Assembly (NCBI GenBank): GCA_964641125.1
Contig: CAZXMO010000048.1
Location: forward strand, 1 to 28,632
Reading direction: 5' to 3'
Origin: JBKHAJ01 sp964641125
Lineage (GTDB): Bacteria > Spirochaetota > Spirochaetia > SPDA01 > CAZSGZ01
DNA length: 28,632 nt
Below, piece after piece: positions 17,068-24,734 of this stretch (the first letter of the stretch is position 1; every line of letters starts with the position of its first letter). The translations under genes and the position numbers were made by a program. The notes under the pieces are model-generated. The model was not told the DNA's origin and made no database searches. It worked only from the letters and a program-made list of their open reading frames with translations.

Positions 17068-17452
17068 GTCCGAAATCTCCATGGATTTTGATGACGTTAC
17101 CGTCCTTGTCGATACTAACCCGCCGTTCCGGCATATAGGTATCTATCTTTTCGCGAAGAAGTCTCATCACATCGGCTTCGATCTTCATCTGAACCTCCCG
17201 GGGCACCGATTCGAGGGTAACCATATCCACCTCGACGACGTATCCCCGTCCGTATTTCGAGCCGAATCCGGCCGAAAAGGTCGCCCCAACGTTGAACAAT
17301 CCGTCGTGTCCCTTGTTCGCCGTCTTTCCCCGGGCGGGACGCGCCGGGTGCAGCCTGTAACCGTCTCCGTAGACGTCCTCCAGGTAATCGTCGATCTCGT
17401 CGAAGATCATCTTGAGGTACCGCTCCCACTCCTGAATTCCCGGATGGAGCAT
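17057..17452 (-). CDS. conserved-looking small protein of unknown function
   Basis: A 131-aa cytoplasmic protein with no signal peptide that I cannot assign. The N-terminal part is helical (WERYLKMIFDEIDDYLEDVYG), then comes a basic, Gly-rich middle (RLHPARPARGKTANKGHDGL), then a beta-like stretch GRGYVVEVDMVTLE, a helix EVQMKIEADVMRLLREKI and a final strand RRVSIDKDGNVIKIHGD. The mix of conserved-looking Gly/His/Arg positions suggests a real folded domain. The ATG begins one base after the stop of the lipoprotein gene, with SD GGAGG about 12 bases upstream, and its end overlaps the next gene, so it belongs to the mutS2-side transcript. Borrelia BB0097 lies at a comparable place (from memory); homology is not checked. 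Confidence 0.78.
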   Translation of the reverse strand: MLHPGIQEWERYLKMIFDEIDDYLEDVYGDGYRLHPARPARGKTANKGHDGLFNVGATFSAGFGSKYGRGYVVEVDMVTLESVPREVQMKIEADVMRLLREKIDTYMPERRVSIDKDGNVIKIHGDFGHAG

Positions 17453-17453
17453 C

Positions 17454-18089
17454 TTACCAAGTGACCTCCCAAATCACGTCCCGATTGTCGATAATAAGCT
17501 CCGCGGTATTGAGCTCCAGGGTGACACTCCTCCGGTTTCCGCTTATCGTTCCCAAGGTTGAGCTTCGAACCTCCGCCGGGGTATCGAGGGTGAACCTGAG
17601 GGAGCTCTGCGAAAAGAAATCCCGGGCTAGGCTGACGCTCTCTTCGGCTATCTCCACATCGGGAGCATCGTAAATGACGTAGCGAAGCCGGTTGACGCCG
17701 TCGTCAGCGGTAAGGGAAAATTCCCCCTCCTCGGTACCGATAAACTCGTTCAGCGCATCAGCCGTGAGAAACGTGAGCTCCGCGGTAATGTGCACTCCGT
17801 CCTCGTCCTCACGGGAGGAGTAATCTCCGAGCTCGAGTCCGGATATACCCGCAGCGGTCCGGACGAAGTCGTCCCGCGACACCGGCAGGGGAAGCACCGG
17901 ATTGTCCTCGTCGAGGGTGCCTAAGTTCATCACCAGAGGCGAGACCGTATAGGTGAGCTCGACCGATCCCGAGCCGTCGCCGTTTATTCCTATCCGGGCG
18001 TCTGAATCGATGCACGAGACGCTCAAGAGTCCCGTCAGAAAACTGAGAAACGTCACTGCGATGACGATGCGCCGAGTTTTTCCCGTCAT
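17454..18089 (-). CDS. lipoprotein of unknown function
   Basis: A 211-aa lipoprotein from ATG 18089. The N-terminus has basic residues (KTRR), a hydrophobic core and lipobox LSVSC, with the lipidated Cys at residue 26. An upstream TTG at 18128 would add 13 residues, and neither start has a good SD. The mature part is beta-rich and acidic. It opens with ARIGINGDGSGSVELTYTVS, a pattern loosely like LppM/DUF3153-type lipoproteins, where a Gly-rich strand begins a barrel-like domain. No membrane segment follows at the C-terminus. It lies 39 bases after the mutS2 stop and one base before the 131-aa gene. The function is unknown. Confidence 0.8.
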   Translation of the reverse strand: MTGKTRRIVIAVTFLSFLTGLLSVSCIDSDARIGINGDGSGSVELTYTVSPLVMNLGTLDEDNPVLPLPVSRDDFVRTAAGISGLELGDYSSREDEDGVHITAELTFLTADALNEFIGTEEGEFSLTADDGVNRLRYVIYDAPDVEIAEESVSLARDFFSQSSLRFTLDTPAEVRSSTLGTISGNRRSVTLELNTAELIIDNRDVIWEVTW

Positions 18090-18128
18090 GATAAAACTCA
18101 GAATATAGACTTTTTTACCTTTTTGCAA

Positions 18129-20537
18129 TCACCCGGCGGTAAGATCGACGATTGTTTTTCCGTATCCCCCCGCCTCGGGACGGGCGAAACGGAAGTTTTC
18201 CACCCCCGGGTGCCGGGACAGGACGTCCCGGACCGCCTTCTGCAGGACTCCTTCACCCTTTCCATGGATTATCTCGAAGCTGTTAAGGCCGCTCATGAGG
18301 GCCTGGTCGAGCTGACTGCCCAGCGCGGCGGCGGCCTCTTCGTAGCGCATGCCCCTGACATCGAGGACCAGGGAGGGCTTCGCCGCGGAGGATTCGTAAT
18401 CCACGCTCACCTTCCGGTCCTTCTTGACCCGGGGGAGGCTCAACTCCTCCCCGCCCACCGACATTTTCATGTTTCCCACCGCGACGATCCAGGAGCCCTT
18501 CTTGTCCTTCCGGACGATCGTTCCCCGGCGTTTTTTGTCTCCCACCAGGACTTCGGTTCCGGGTTCCAACCGGTCCGGGATTGGCTCGGCGCCCTCCTCG
18601 ATTCCGGGTCCCCCGTTTTCCCGGGCCCTCTCGGAAAGCTCCCGGGCCTTCTCTGTCTCCTCGGTCTGCTTCTCCTCGAGCTCCTGAATAAATTCCTTGG
18701 ACCGCTTGATTTCCTCCCGCTTGAGCTCCCCTTCCCGGAGCTCCCGGACCAGGTTTTCGAACCGCTTCCTGCTCTCCCGGATGAAGGATTTGAGCTCCGT
18801 GGCCTCTTCACCCTTCAAAGATGCTTCCCGGGCCTCGAGGTCGGCCTCTTTTCGGGACAAATCCTCCTCCCGAGAGATCATCTCTTCGATCCTCCCGGCG
18901 AGCTCCGTCTCCCTCTCGTCGAGCTCCCGCTTTTTAGAAGATATCTCTTCGATCATCCGCGAAACGTCGGTCTTCTTTCCCTCCCGGTATTTGGCGGCGG
19001 TTTCGATAATCCGGCAGTTCATCCCCACCTGTTCGGCAATCTCTAAGGCGTGGCTCTCCCCGGGAATGCCCGGGATGATCCTGTACAGCGGCTTCAAGGC
19101 CACGGGATCGAACTCGACGCTGGCGTTGTCCGCCCCCGGCCGGGTAAAGGCGTAGTTCTTGAGAATACTCTGGTGCGTGGTGACCAGGGTAGTGGTGTGC
19201 TTTTCCCCGAGGTGATCGAGGACCGCCATGGCCAGGGCGGCCCCCTCTTCGATGTCGGTCCCGCTCCCGAGCTCGTCCAAGAGCACCAGGGAGCGGTCGG
19301 TGGCGGCGTCGCAAATCCTGCTTATCCGGGTCATGTGTCCCGAAAAGGTGGATAGGGAGTACTCGATACTCTGCTCGTCCCCGATATCCGCGAAGATGCT
19401 CTCGTAGAGGGGAAGAGCCGAATCCTCCCCCGCGGGAATCTGCATCCCGTACTGGTTCATCAAAACAAAGAGTCCCGCGGTCTTCAAGCCCACCGTCTTT
19501 CCCCCGGTATTCGGCCCGGAAATGACCAGACACCGTGTATCTCCGGAAAGGCGTACGGTAATGGGAACCGCGGCGTCTCCCAACAGGGGATGCCGGGCCT
19601 CGTTCAGGTGAAAGTTACCTTCCGATCTTGCCGCGGGGCGGCAGTTTCGATGAATTGCGTACCTGCTCCGGGCGTAGACGGTGTCGAGAAACGATACGGC
19701 GCTCACGGCACGGCGGAAAATCGCCCCGTCGGGACGGAGCTCCTCGGTAAGCTCCCGTAAGATGCGGTGGACTTCCTTGCGGTAGAGGTTCTCCTCGTAG
19801 GTGAGCTGGTTATTCTTCTCCACTATCTCCATGGGCTCGATAAAGAGGGTGGCCCCGCTCGAGGAAACCTCGTGGACGATACCCTGAACCCTTCCCCGAT
19901 GGGATGATTTCAGCGGCAGCACCGTCCGCCCCTCCTTCTGTCCCGGGACATCGTTCTGCCAGTAACCGCGGAAATCACCCTTGTGCAGGTATCCCGAGGC
20001 GATCCCCTCGATCTCCCGGTGTATCGCCATAATCCGTCCGCGGATACTCTTGAGCTCCGGGATCGACTCGTCGATTTCACCGTCCTCGGTTACTACCGAA
20101 AAAATCCTTTTGATCCGGGTTCCGGCCTCGGGTATGTTTCGGGCCTCTTCGAACAGCGGGCTGTCCCCGGGGAGGGATACGGTCTGCTCTTCACGGTCCC
20201 GCTCTTCCCGATTCACAAGATAGTTTTTGAGCCGGTCCGCCGACCTCGCGTATCGTCCGAGCCGGGCGGCCTCTTCCGATTCGAGGACCGTCCCCGGGGC
20301 GTCGAGCTTGTCGAGAATTGGGGACACCGGGGGAAAATCGACCTCGGGAAAGCGCCCCCCCGACTCGAGAAGCGCCCGGTAATGGGTCACGAGGGTCGTG
20401 AAATTTTCGAGCTCTTCCGGGGACCGGATAAAATCCTGTTCGAAAAGGAGTTCTTTCCCTTCCCCGCTTCGGCAGTATCCCGCGAGCTCCGTGCGTATTT
20501 TTTCGAACTCCAGGAGCTCAACCGTATGTCTTTCCAT
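18129..20537 (-). CDS. mutS2: MutS2 family ATPase/endonuclease
   Basis: MutS2 is a MutS-like ATPase with a C-terminal Smr domain; family members act in suppressing recombination or in splitting collided ribosomes. It is 802 aa, close to the usual 780-800. The core has GYLHKGDFRGYWQNDVPGQK, the Walker A region GPNTGGKTV (about 341-349), Walker B LVLLDELGSGTD (about 417-428) and TTHQS. A long charged coiled coil (about 520-630) follows, then a KOW-like stretch GTEVLVGDKKRRGTIV, and the Smr domain (about 725-802) with LDVRGMR and HGKGEGVLQ. I chose ATG 20537 because AAGGG lies five to six bases upstream and the N-terminus MERHTVELLEFEKI fits the family; GTG 20552 is possible. It overlaps rsgA by 20 bases. 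Confidence 0.96.
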   Translation of the reverse strand: MERHTVELLEFEKIRTELAGYCRSGEGKELLFEQDFIRSPEELENFTTLVTHYRALLESGGRFPEVDFPPVSPILDKLDAPGTVLESEEAARLGRYARSADRLKNYLVNREERDREEQTVSLPGDSPLFEEARNIPEAGTRIKRIFSVVTEDGEIDESIPELKSIRGRIMAIHREIEGIASGYLHKGDFRGYWQNDVPGQKEGRTVLPLKSSHRGRVQGIVHEVSSSGATLFIEPMEIVEKNNQLTYEENLYRKEVHRILRELTEELRPDGAIFRRAVSAVSFLDTVYARSRYAIHRNCRPAARSEGNFHLNEARHPLLGDAAVPITVRLSGDTRCLVISGPNTGGKTVGLKTAGLFVLMNQYGMQIPAGEDSALPLYESIFADIGDEQSIEYSLSTFSGHMTRISRICDAATDRSLVLLDELGSGTDIEEGAALAMAVLDHLGEKHTTTLVTTHQSILKNYAFTRPGADNASVEFDPVALKPLYRIIPGIPGESHALEIAEQVGMNCRIIETAAKYREGKKTDVSRMIEEISSKKRELDERETELAGRIEEMISREEDLSRKEADLEAREASLKGEEATELKSFIRESRKRFENLVRELREGELKREEIKRSKEFIQELEEKQTEETEKARELSERARENGGPGIEEGAEPIPDRLEPGTEVLVGDKKRRGTIVRKDKKGSWIVAVGNMKMSVGGEELSLPRVKKDRKVSVDYESSAAKPSLVLDVRGMRYEEAAAALGSQLDQALMSGLNSFEIIHGKGEGVLQKAVRDVLSRHPGVENFRFARPEAGGYGKTIVDLTAG

Positions 20538-21450
20538 ATGCACCCTTTTCACGTTCCTCTAGGTCGATATAAATCCTCATGTAGCTTTCGTACCGGTCGG
20601 GATGTATGATACCCTCCTCGAGCGCCCGGATTACCCCGCAGTCCGGCTCGTGGAGATGGGTACACGAGGGAAATCTGCACTCCTCCCGGTACGGCGAAAA
20701 GTCGGGGAAGTACCCCTCGAGCTCGCACCTTTCGATGCCGTAGATCTCGATTTCCCGGATCCCCGGGGTATCGATGATCTCGAACCCCTCTCCCTCGAGG
20801 AGGAGCGCGTAGACGGTGGTATGCCTGCCCCGGTTGTGTTTCCCGGAGATATCCCGGGTCTTTTGGTTCGCCCCGGGGATGAGCCTGTTGACCAGGGTGG
20901 ACTTTCCCACCCCCGACTGACCGAGGAAGACCGTGGTCCGTCCCTCGAGGACGCCGCGCACCGCGTCGAGCCCCTGTCCCGTTTCAGCGCTCGTTGTTAT
21001 GACTCCGCAGCCGAGACCGGCGAATACCTCGAGGCGCTCTTCTATAGCGGGCTTCGAGCCGAGATCGATTTTGTTGAGGAGCACCGTCACGGGAATTCCC
21101 GTGCGCATCGCGGAAACTATAACCCGGTCCGCGAAACGGGGACGGAAGGGAGGATTCTCCGGCGATAATATGCAGATGCACCGGTCCACGTTAGCCGCGA
21201 GCACCTGCGGGGCCCGCCTTTTTCGGTTCCATCGGGTCAGGTCGTTCGTCCGGGGAAGTCTCCCTGTAACGAGCCCCTGCCCTGCGACCGCTCCCGCGGT
21301 GTCTATTTCCACACGGTCCACCGGACACAAGGGATTGTAGACCGGTCCGCCCCCGAGGACCTTCCCCTTGATCCGGCATTCCAGGAGCTCTCCCGATTCG
21401 GTCTGTACAGTGTAGATGTTGTTGATGCCGTAGTGGACTCTTCCGGTCAT
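20518..21450 (-). CDS. rsgA: ribosome small-subunit GTPase RsgA
   Basis: RsgA (YjeQ/EngC) is a circularly permuted GTPase that helps mature the 30S subunit. It is 310 aa. The OB domain is at about residues 1-70. The permuted G motifs then appear in the order G4 NKID (126-129), G5 SA (154-155), G1 GQSGVGKST (177-185) and G3 DTPG (227-230). The C-terminal zinc knuckle is Cys258, Cys263, His265 and Cys271 (CRFPSCTHLHEPDC). The start ATG is four bases after the murI stop, and the 3' end overlaps mutS2. The order murI-rsgA-mutS2 matches what I recall for Borrelia burgdorferi BB0100-BB0098. Confidence 0.97.
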   Translation of the reverse strand: MTGRVHYGINNIYTVQTESGELLECRIKGKVLGGGPVYNPLCPVDRVEIDTAGAVAGQGLVTGRLPRTNDLTRWNRKRRAPQVLAANVDRCICILSPENPPFRPRFADRVIVSAMRTGIPVTVLLNKIDLGSKPAIEERLEVFAGLGCGVITTSAETGQGLDAVRGVLEGRTTVFLGQSGVGKSTLVNRLIPGANQKTRDISGKHNRGRHTTVYALLLEGEGFEIIDTPGIREIEIYGIERCELEGYFPDFSPYREECRFPSCTHLHEPDCGVIRALEEGIIHPDRYESYMRIYIDLEEREKGAYGKTYG

Positions 21451-21454
21451 CAGA

Positions 21455-22273
21455 TCACCCGGTTTCCAGTCCGCCGCGGTACTCGATACCGAAGCTGAGA
21501 CAGAATTCCTCGAGGAGGTTACCCCTCCCGTCCGTTCCGCCGGTTGTGTAGAGGGTGTCGGGACCGGACCGTTTCGCCCGGAGAAGGCCGTTCTTCCCGA
21601 GGATCCGTACGATCTGCCGGCACACTCCCTCCCGGGATTCCACGATTCTTACCCCCCCTCCGAGTACCCGCCCGAAGAGCTCGGATAAATAGACGAAGTG
21701 GGTGCATCCGAGGACGAGGGTGTCGATCCCGTCTCTTCGGAAGGGCGCGCAGATGCCCTCCACGTACCTCATCCGTTCTTCTTCGGTTTCCCGGAGATAC
21801 CGTTCCTCCACATAGGTGACGGTGCCGCCCCCGGGGTAGGAAAAAACCCTGCAGTCGGAGGCGAAGTTCTCGATGAGATTACGGGTATAGGCGTCCTCGA
21901 CGGTGCGGCTGGTGGCAAAAACCCCAATCCTCCGCCGGGCCGATTGTTCCGCCGCGGGCTTGACCGCGGGGACCACTCCCACGAAGGGGATCGTAAACCG
22001 TTCCCTTAAAGAGGATAGTGCCGCCACGGAGGCGGTGTTGCACGCGATGACCGCCGCCTTCGGCCGGAACCTCCGGATGAGAGTTTCCATGGACTCCAGG
22101 ACGAATCCGCGGATCTCTTCGCTCCTTCGATCGCCGTAGGGAAAGTTTTTCCCGTCGGCAACGTAGACGCATTCCTCCTCGGGTACGAGCTCGTTCAGCC
22201 GCTTCACGTAGGGAATCCCCCCGACCCCGGAGTCGAAGAACAGAAGGGGCCCGGCTGTCGTTTTATCAGCCAT
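21455..22273 (-). CDS. murI: glutamate racemase
   Basis: MurI makes D-glutamate for peptidoglycan by cofactor-independent two-cysteine racemisation. It is 272 aa. The first catalytic half has FFDSGVGG (residues 12-19) and ACNTAS with Cys78; the second has LGCTHF with Cys190. The substrate motif NFPYGDR (43-49) is present. The tail after about residue 240 (DTLYTTGGTDGRGNLLEEF) is typical. The start ATG overlaps the end of the Zn-ribbon gene by eight bases, so the two are probably translated together. Confidence 0.97.
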   Translation of the reverse strand: MADKTTAGPLLFFDSGVGGIPYVKRLNELVPEEECVYVADGKNFPYGDRRSEEIRGFVLESMETLIRRFRPKAAVIACNTASVAALSSLRERFTIPFVGVVPAVKPAAEQSARRRIGVFATSRTVEDAYTRNLIENFASDCRVFSYPGGGTVTYVEERYLRETEEERMRYVEGICAPFRRDGIDTLVLGCTHFVYLSELFGRVLGGGVRIVESREGVCRQIVRILGKNGLLRAKRSGPDTLYTTGGTDGRGNLLEEFCLSFGIEYRGGLETG

Positions 22274-22547
22274 CGCCGAAGAGACTGTCGAAATCGGCCC
22301 GGGCCTTCGTCTGTTTTTCCCGATCCTTCTCCTCTCCGGTATTCCGTAAGACGTAGGAGAAGTAGTCGCAGAAATTGGCCCGCTCCTTGTCCCTGACCGG
22401 CTCGGGAATAGTCTCCCGGCATTCCCAATGGGCCCCGGGGTCGTAAAACCTGCAGTTCAGGCAGATCTTGAGCTCTTTACCGCATTCCGGGCATTGGGTA
22501 TTCCGGTATATCCTGTCGCCGTATCGGGTGCCGCAGAAACAACACAT
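22266..22547 (-). CDS. small zinc-ribbon protein
   Basis: A 93-aa cytoplasmic protein with nine cysteines: Cys2, Cys3, Cys5, a CPEC pair (19, 22), a CLNC pair (29, 32), then Cys43 and Cys60. This layout suggests two zinc sites. The conserved-looking block NCRFYDPGAHWECRE...VRDKERANFCDYF resembles a small protein I associate with spirochaetes and deltaproteobacteria, without known function. The tail is charged and disordered (EEKDREKQTKARADFDSLFG). It opens the murI-rsgA-mutS2 run and starts at ATG 22547 with no SD; a -10-like box ends nine bases upstream, so the message may be nearly leaderless. The plus-strand frame that crosses it is a shadow. Confidence 0.85.
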   Translation of the reverse strand: MCCFCGTRYGDRIYRNTQCPECGKELKICLNCRFYDPGAHWECRETIPEPVRDKERANFCDYFSYVLRNTGEEKDREKQTKARADFDSLFGDG

Positions 22548-22556
22548 AACGAAAGG

Positions 22557-22585
22557 ATAGTATCATTTTTTTTACCCCCCGGCAA
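22557..22585 (-). promoter_or_regulatory. candidate promoter for the Zn-ribbon/murI operon
   Basis: On the minus strand TTGCCG (22580-22585, 4/6) and TACTAT (22557-22562, 4/6) are 17 bases apart. The spacer contains a G run and eight A. The -10 box ends nine bases before the ATG, so the leader would be only two to three bases. Confidence 0.4.
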
Positions 22586-22599
22586 ATCCCTCCCCCCCC

Positions 22600-22627
22600 T
22601 TGTTACCGGCGGGCTTTTTCCTATACT
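22600..22627 (+). promoter_or_regulatory. candidate promoter for the pentapeptide/MBL pair
   Basis: TTGTTA (22600-22605, 4/6) and TATACT (22622-22627, 5/6) are 16 bases apart. Transcription would start near 22634, a few bases before the ATG at 22638. A run of eight C lies directly upstream of the -35 box. Confidence 0.45.
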
Positions 22628-22637
22628 CTTTATGTTG

Positions 22638-23276
22638 ATGTATTCTTTCAGTCGATGCTCCCACCCCGAATGCGGCCGTCTCGTTTTTTTCGATACCGAT
22701 ACCTGCTACGCCCATGCCGCGGACCGAAGCGGTCTCGACGAGCGGGTCCACCGTCACCTCGACAGCAGCGAAACCTTCAAAAACCTGAACCTCGCGGGCT
22801 TCGAGTTCTCCGGAACCGTCTTAGAGAATAAGCGTTTCTTCGCCTGCAGCTTCTCCGAGTCCGCTTTTCGGAAGTGCAACCTTACCCATGTTGTCTTTAC
22901 CATGTGTTTTCTCGATTTTACCCGTATCGAGGAATGCATCTTTACCAACGCGTACATGCTCTCCACGGTCCTGTCCGCTTCGTCGATACGGGATACCGAC
23001 TTCACAAACTCCGATCTCCTGCATTCCAATTTCAACGGCCTCGAAGCGGAGAACGTCGATTTCAGTTTCTCCGATCTCTACTTTTCCTACTTTATTCGGT
23101 CCCGTCTGACCGGCGTCAAGTACGTCGACTGCAATCTCAAAAAGACCAACTTTACAGGCGCAGAGCTCGAAAACGTGAGCTTCAAATACTCCAACTACGA
23201 GGAGGCCGATTTCAGCGGGGAGAGCGAAAAGCCCTTAGAGATCAAGGGGACCACCGGAGGAATCGATATATCATGA
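22638..23276 (+). CDS. Zn-finger plus pentapeptide-repeat protein
   Basis: A 212-aa protein. The first 26 residues carry a Cys/His set, Cys7-x4-Cys12-x10-Cys23-x2-His26, which could bind one zinc. From about residue 45 to 200 there are pentapeptide-like repeats with a Phe/Leu every five residues (NLAGFEFSGT, NLTHVVFTMC, DFTNSDLLHS, NLKKTNFTGA), which fold as a right-handed quadrilateral beta helix. No signal peptide is visible. I chose ATG 22638 because a promoter start falls just before it; ATG 22632 is also possible, and neither has an SD. A much longer upstream frame runs antisense to the Zn-ribbon gene and is not credible. The stop overlaps the next gene as ATGA. The function is unknown. 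Confidence 0.85.
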   Translation: MYSFSRCSHPECGRLVFFDTDTCYAHAADRSGLDERVHRHLDSSETFKNLNLAGFEFSGTVLENKRFFACSFSESAFRKCNLTHVVFTMCFLDFTRIEECIFTNAYMLSTVLSASSIRDTDFTNSDLLHSNFNGLEAENVDFSFSDLYFSYFIRSRLTGVKYVDCNLKKTNFTGAELENVSFKYSNYEEADFSGESEKPLEIKGTTGGIDIS

Positions 23277-23845
23277 AGGTATTCTTCTACTTCGCGGTCA
23301 TCGGATTTTCGAATACCTATCTGATCGGACCCGACGAGGGGGGCGATGCGATCATCGTAGATCCCGGGGTGATGGATGTGGATCTCTTGAAGCTTATCGA
23401 GAACAACGGCTTCTACATCCGGAACGTCCTCGTAACCAACACCCACGAGGCACACATCAACGGTCTGAAAACCCTGTTCAGGATATACGACTTTACCCTG
23501 TACAGCGGCGCCGATGAGGTCGGCGGCTATCCCAGCAAACAGATCGGAGACGGCGAGACGGCGGACTTGAGCGGCATCGAAGTGACCGCGTACAACGTAT
23601 CGGGGCATTCCAAGGACAGCATGGTCTACAAGATATCGGATATGCTCTTTTCGGGGGACGCCGTCGGGGCCGGACGCCTCGGAGACAGCCCGAACAACTA
23701 CGCCAAGGCTATCCTCAAACATACCCTCACCGAAAAGATAGGACCCATGGACCCGGTTACCCACATCTTCCCCGGGCACGGCCCTCCCTCCACGCTCAGG
23801 GTCGAAAAACTGTACAATCCCGCTTTTATCGATTCAATTCATTGA
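23273..23845 (+). CDS. MBL-fold protein with altered metal site
   Basis: A 190-aa cytoplasmic protein of the metallo-beta-lactamase fold, glyoxalase II-like in layout. Fold markers are IIVDPG (27-32), YNVSGHSKDSMVY with His112, LFSGDAVGAG with Asp129 and IFPGHGPPS with His169. The usual HxHxDH motif reads NTHEAH (56-61), so the first His is Asn and the Asp is Ala; His58 and His61 remain. Hydrolase activity is therefore uncertain: a one-metal enzyme, a changed chemistry or a non-catalytic role are all possible. It is translationally coupled to the pentapeptide gene (ATGA overlap), and its 3' end overlaps the convergent rluD gene by 20 bases. Confidence 0.87.
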   Translation: MKVFFYFAVIGFSNTYLIGPDEGGDAIIVDPGVMDVDLLKLIENNGFYIRNVLVTNTHEAHINGLKTLFRIYDFTLYSGADEVGGYPSKQIGDGETADLSGIEVTAYNVSGHSKDSMVYKISDMLFSGDAVGAGRLGDSPNNYAKAILKHTLTEKIGPMDPVTHIFPGHGPPSTLRVEKLYNPAFIDSIH

Positions 23846-24734
23846 GGATATCGCGGAAATGCTTCGGCATCGGCGCTTTGAAGGTATGTTCCTCCCGGTC
23901 CTCAGGCAGCCGTATGGTCAGGGCCGACGCGTGGAGCATGAGTCCCGCATCGGGGAAACGGGCGTCCTTTCTGCCGTAGACGGGGTCTCCTAGGATGGGA
24001 TGGTTCTCCGAGAGCATATGGACCCGAAGCTGGTGGGTCCTTCCCGTTTTCGGCGCCAACAGCACGAGGGTGTAGCCGGGAAATCTCTTCACGACCTTGT
24101 ACCGGGTAAGGGCCCTCTTTCCCTCCGGCCGGGTCCAGGTAAAACGCTTCCGATGATGCCGGTCCCGGGCAACGGGATGATCGATTGTTCCCCCTGTATG
24201 GCGTATTTCCCCCTTGACGATTGCGATGTACCTCTTCTTAGTCTTCCGGCGCCGGAACTGCGAGGATAGATACTCGTGGGCCCGTACATTCTTGGCAACG
24301 ATGATTACCCCCGAGGTCTCTTTGTCCAGTCGATGGACTACTCCGGGCCGTAAGGGCTCGTCGGGAAACTCCGCTGCCTGCCGTGAGCAGTGGTGCATGA
24401 TCCCTTGTATGAGAGTCCCCGACCGGTTCCCCGCCCCGGGATGGACCACCATACCCCGGGGTTTGTCGACTACGAGGACATCCTCGTCCTCGTAGATGAT
24501 ATCAAAGGGAATATCTTCCGGCCCGATCTCCGTCCCAGGCGGTTCGGTGTATTCCACCGACACTGTGTCTCCCTCCTCGAGTTTCCGGGACATCTTGGCG
24601 GGGGCCCCGGCGACCCGGGCCGAGAGTTCGAAGTGTTTGAGCTGGCTCCTGGTCGCGATCCCCATCACCTCGGCGATGTACCGGTCGAGGCGCATTCCTG
24701 AATGCTCCGCGGTTACATTTCCTTCAGCATTCAC
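23826..24734 (-). CDS. rluD: 23S rRNA pseudouridine synthase, RluD-like
   Basis: Pseudouridine synthase of the RluA/RluD family acting on large-subunit rRNA, 302 aa. An S4 RNA-binding domain (about residues 14-60: MRLDRYIAEV) is followed by the catalytic domain with DKPRGMVVHPG, the active-site motif HRLDKETSG, and GRTHQLRVHM. I chose GTG 24734, which overlaps the upstream TGA as GTGA and has purine-rich GAGAG sequences before it; the ATG at 24695 (MRLDR) is a fallback. A reading frame that continues to 25247 passes through two other genes and is rejected. The exact RluA/C/D subclass is not certain; the S4 domain favours RluD or RluC. Confidence 0.95.
   Translation of the reverse strand: MNAEGNVTAEHSGMRLDRYIAEVMGIATRSQLKHFELSARVAGAPAKMSRKLEEGDTVSVEYTEPPGTEIGPEDIPFDIIYEDEDVLVVDKPRGMVVHPGAGNRSGTLIQGIMHHCSRQAAEFPDEPLRPGVVHRLDKETSGVIIVAKNVRAHEYLSSQFRRRKTKKRYIAIVKGEIRHTGGTIDHPVARDRHHRKRFTWTRPEGKRALTRYKVVKRFPGYTLVLLAPKTGRTHQLRVHMLSENHPILGDPVYGRKDARFPDAGLMLHASALTIRLPEDREEHTFKAPMPKHFRDILNELNR

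Noticed and set aside
18123..19046. 307-aa plus-strand reading frame rich in Leu/Pro
   Set aside because: It is antisense to the coiled-coil and Smr part of mutS2; it arises from the GC-rich codon pattern.
22428..22637. Extension of the pentapeptide frame upstream
   Set aside because: It is antisense to the Zn-ribbon gene, crosses the divergent promoters and has no repeat content.
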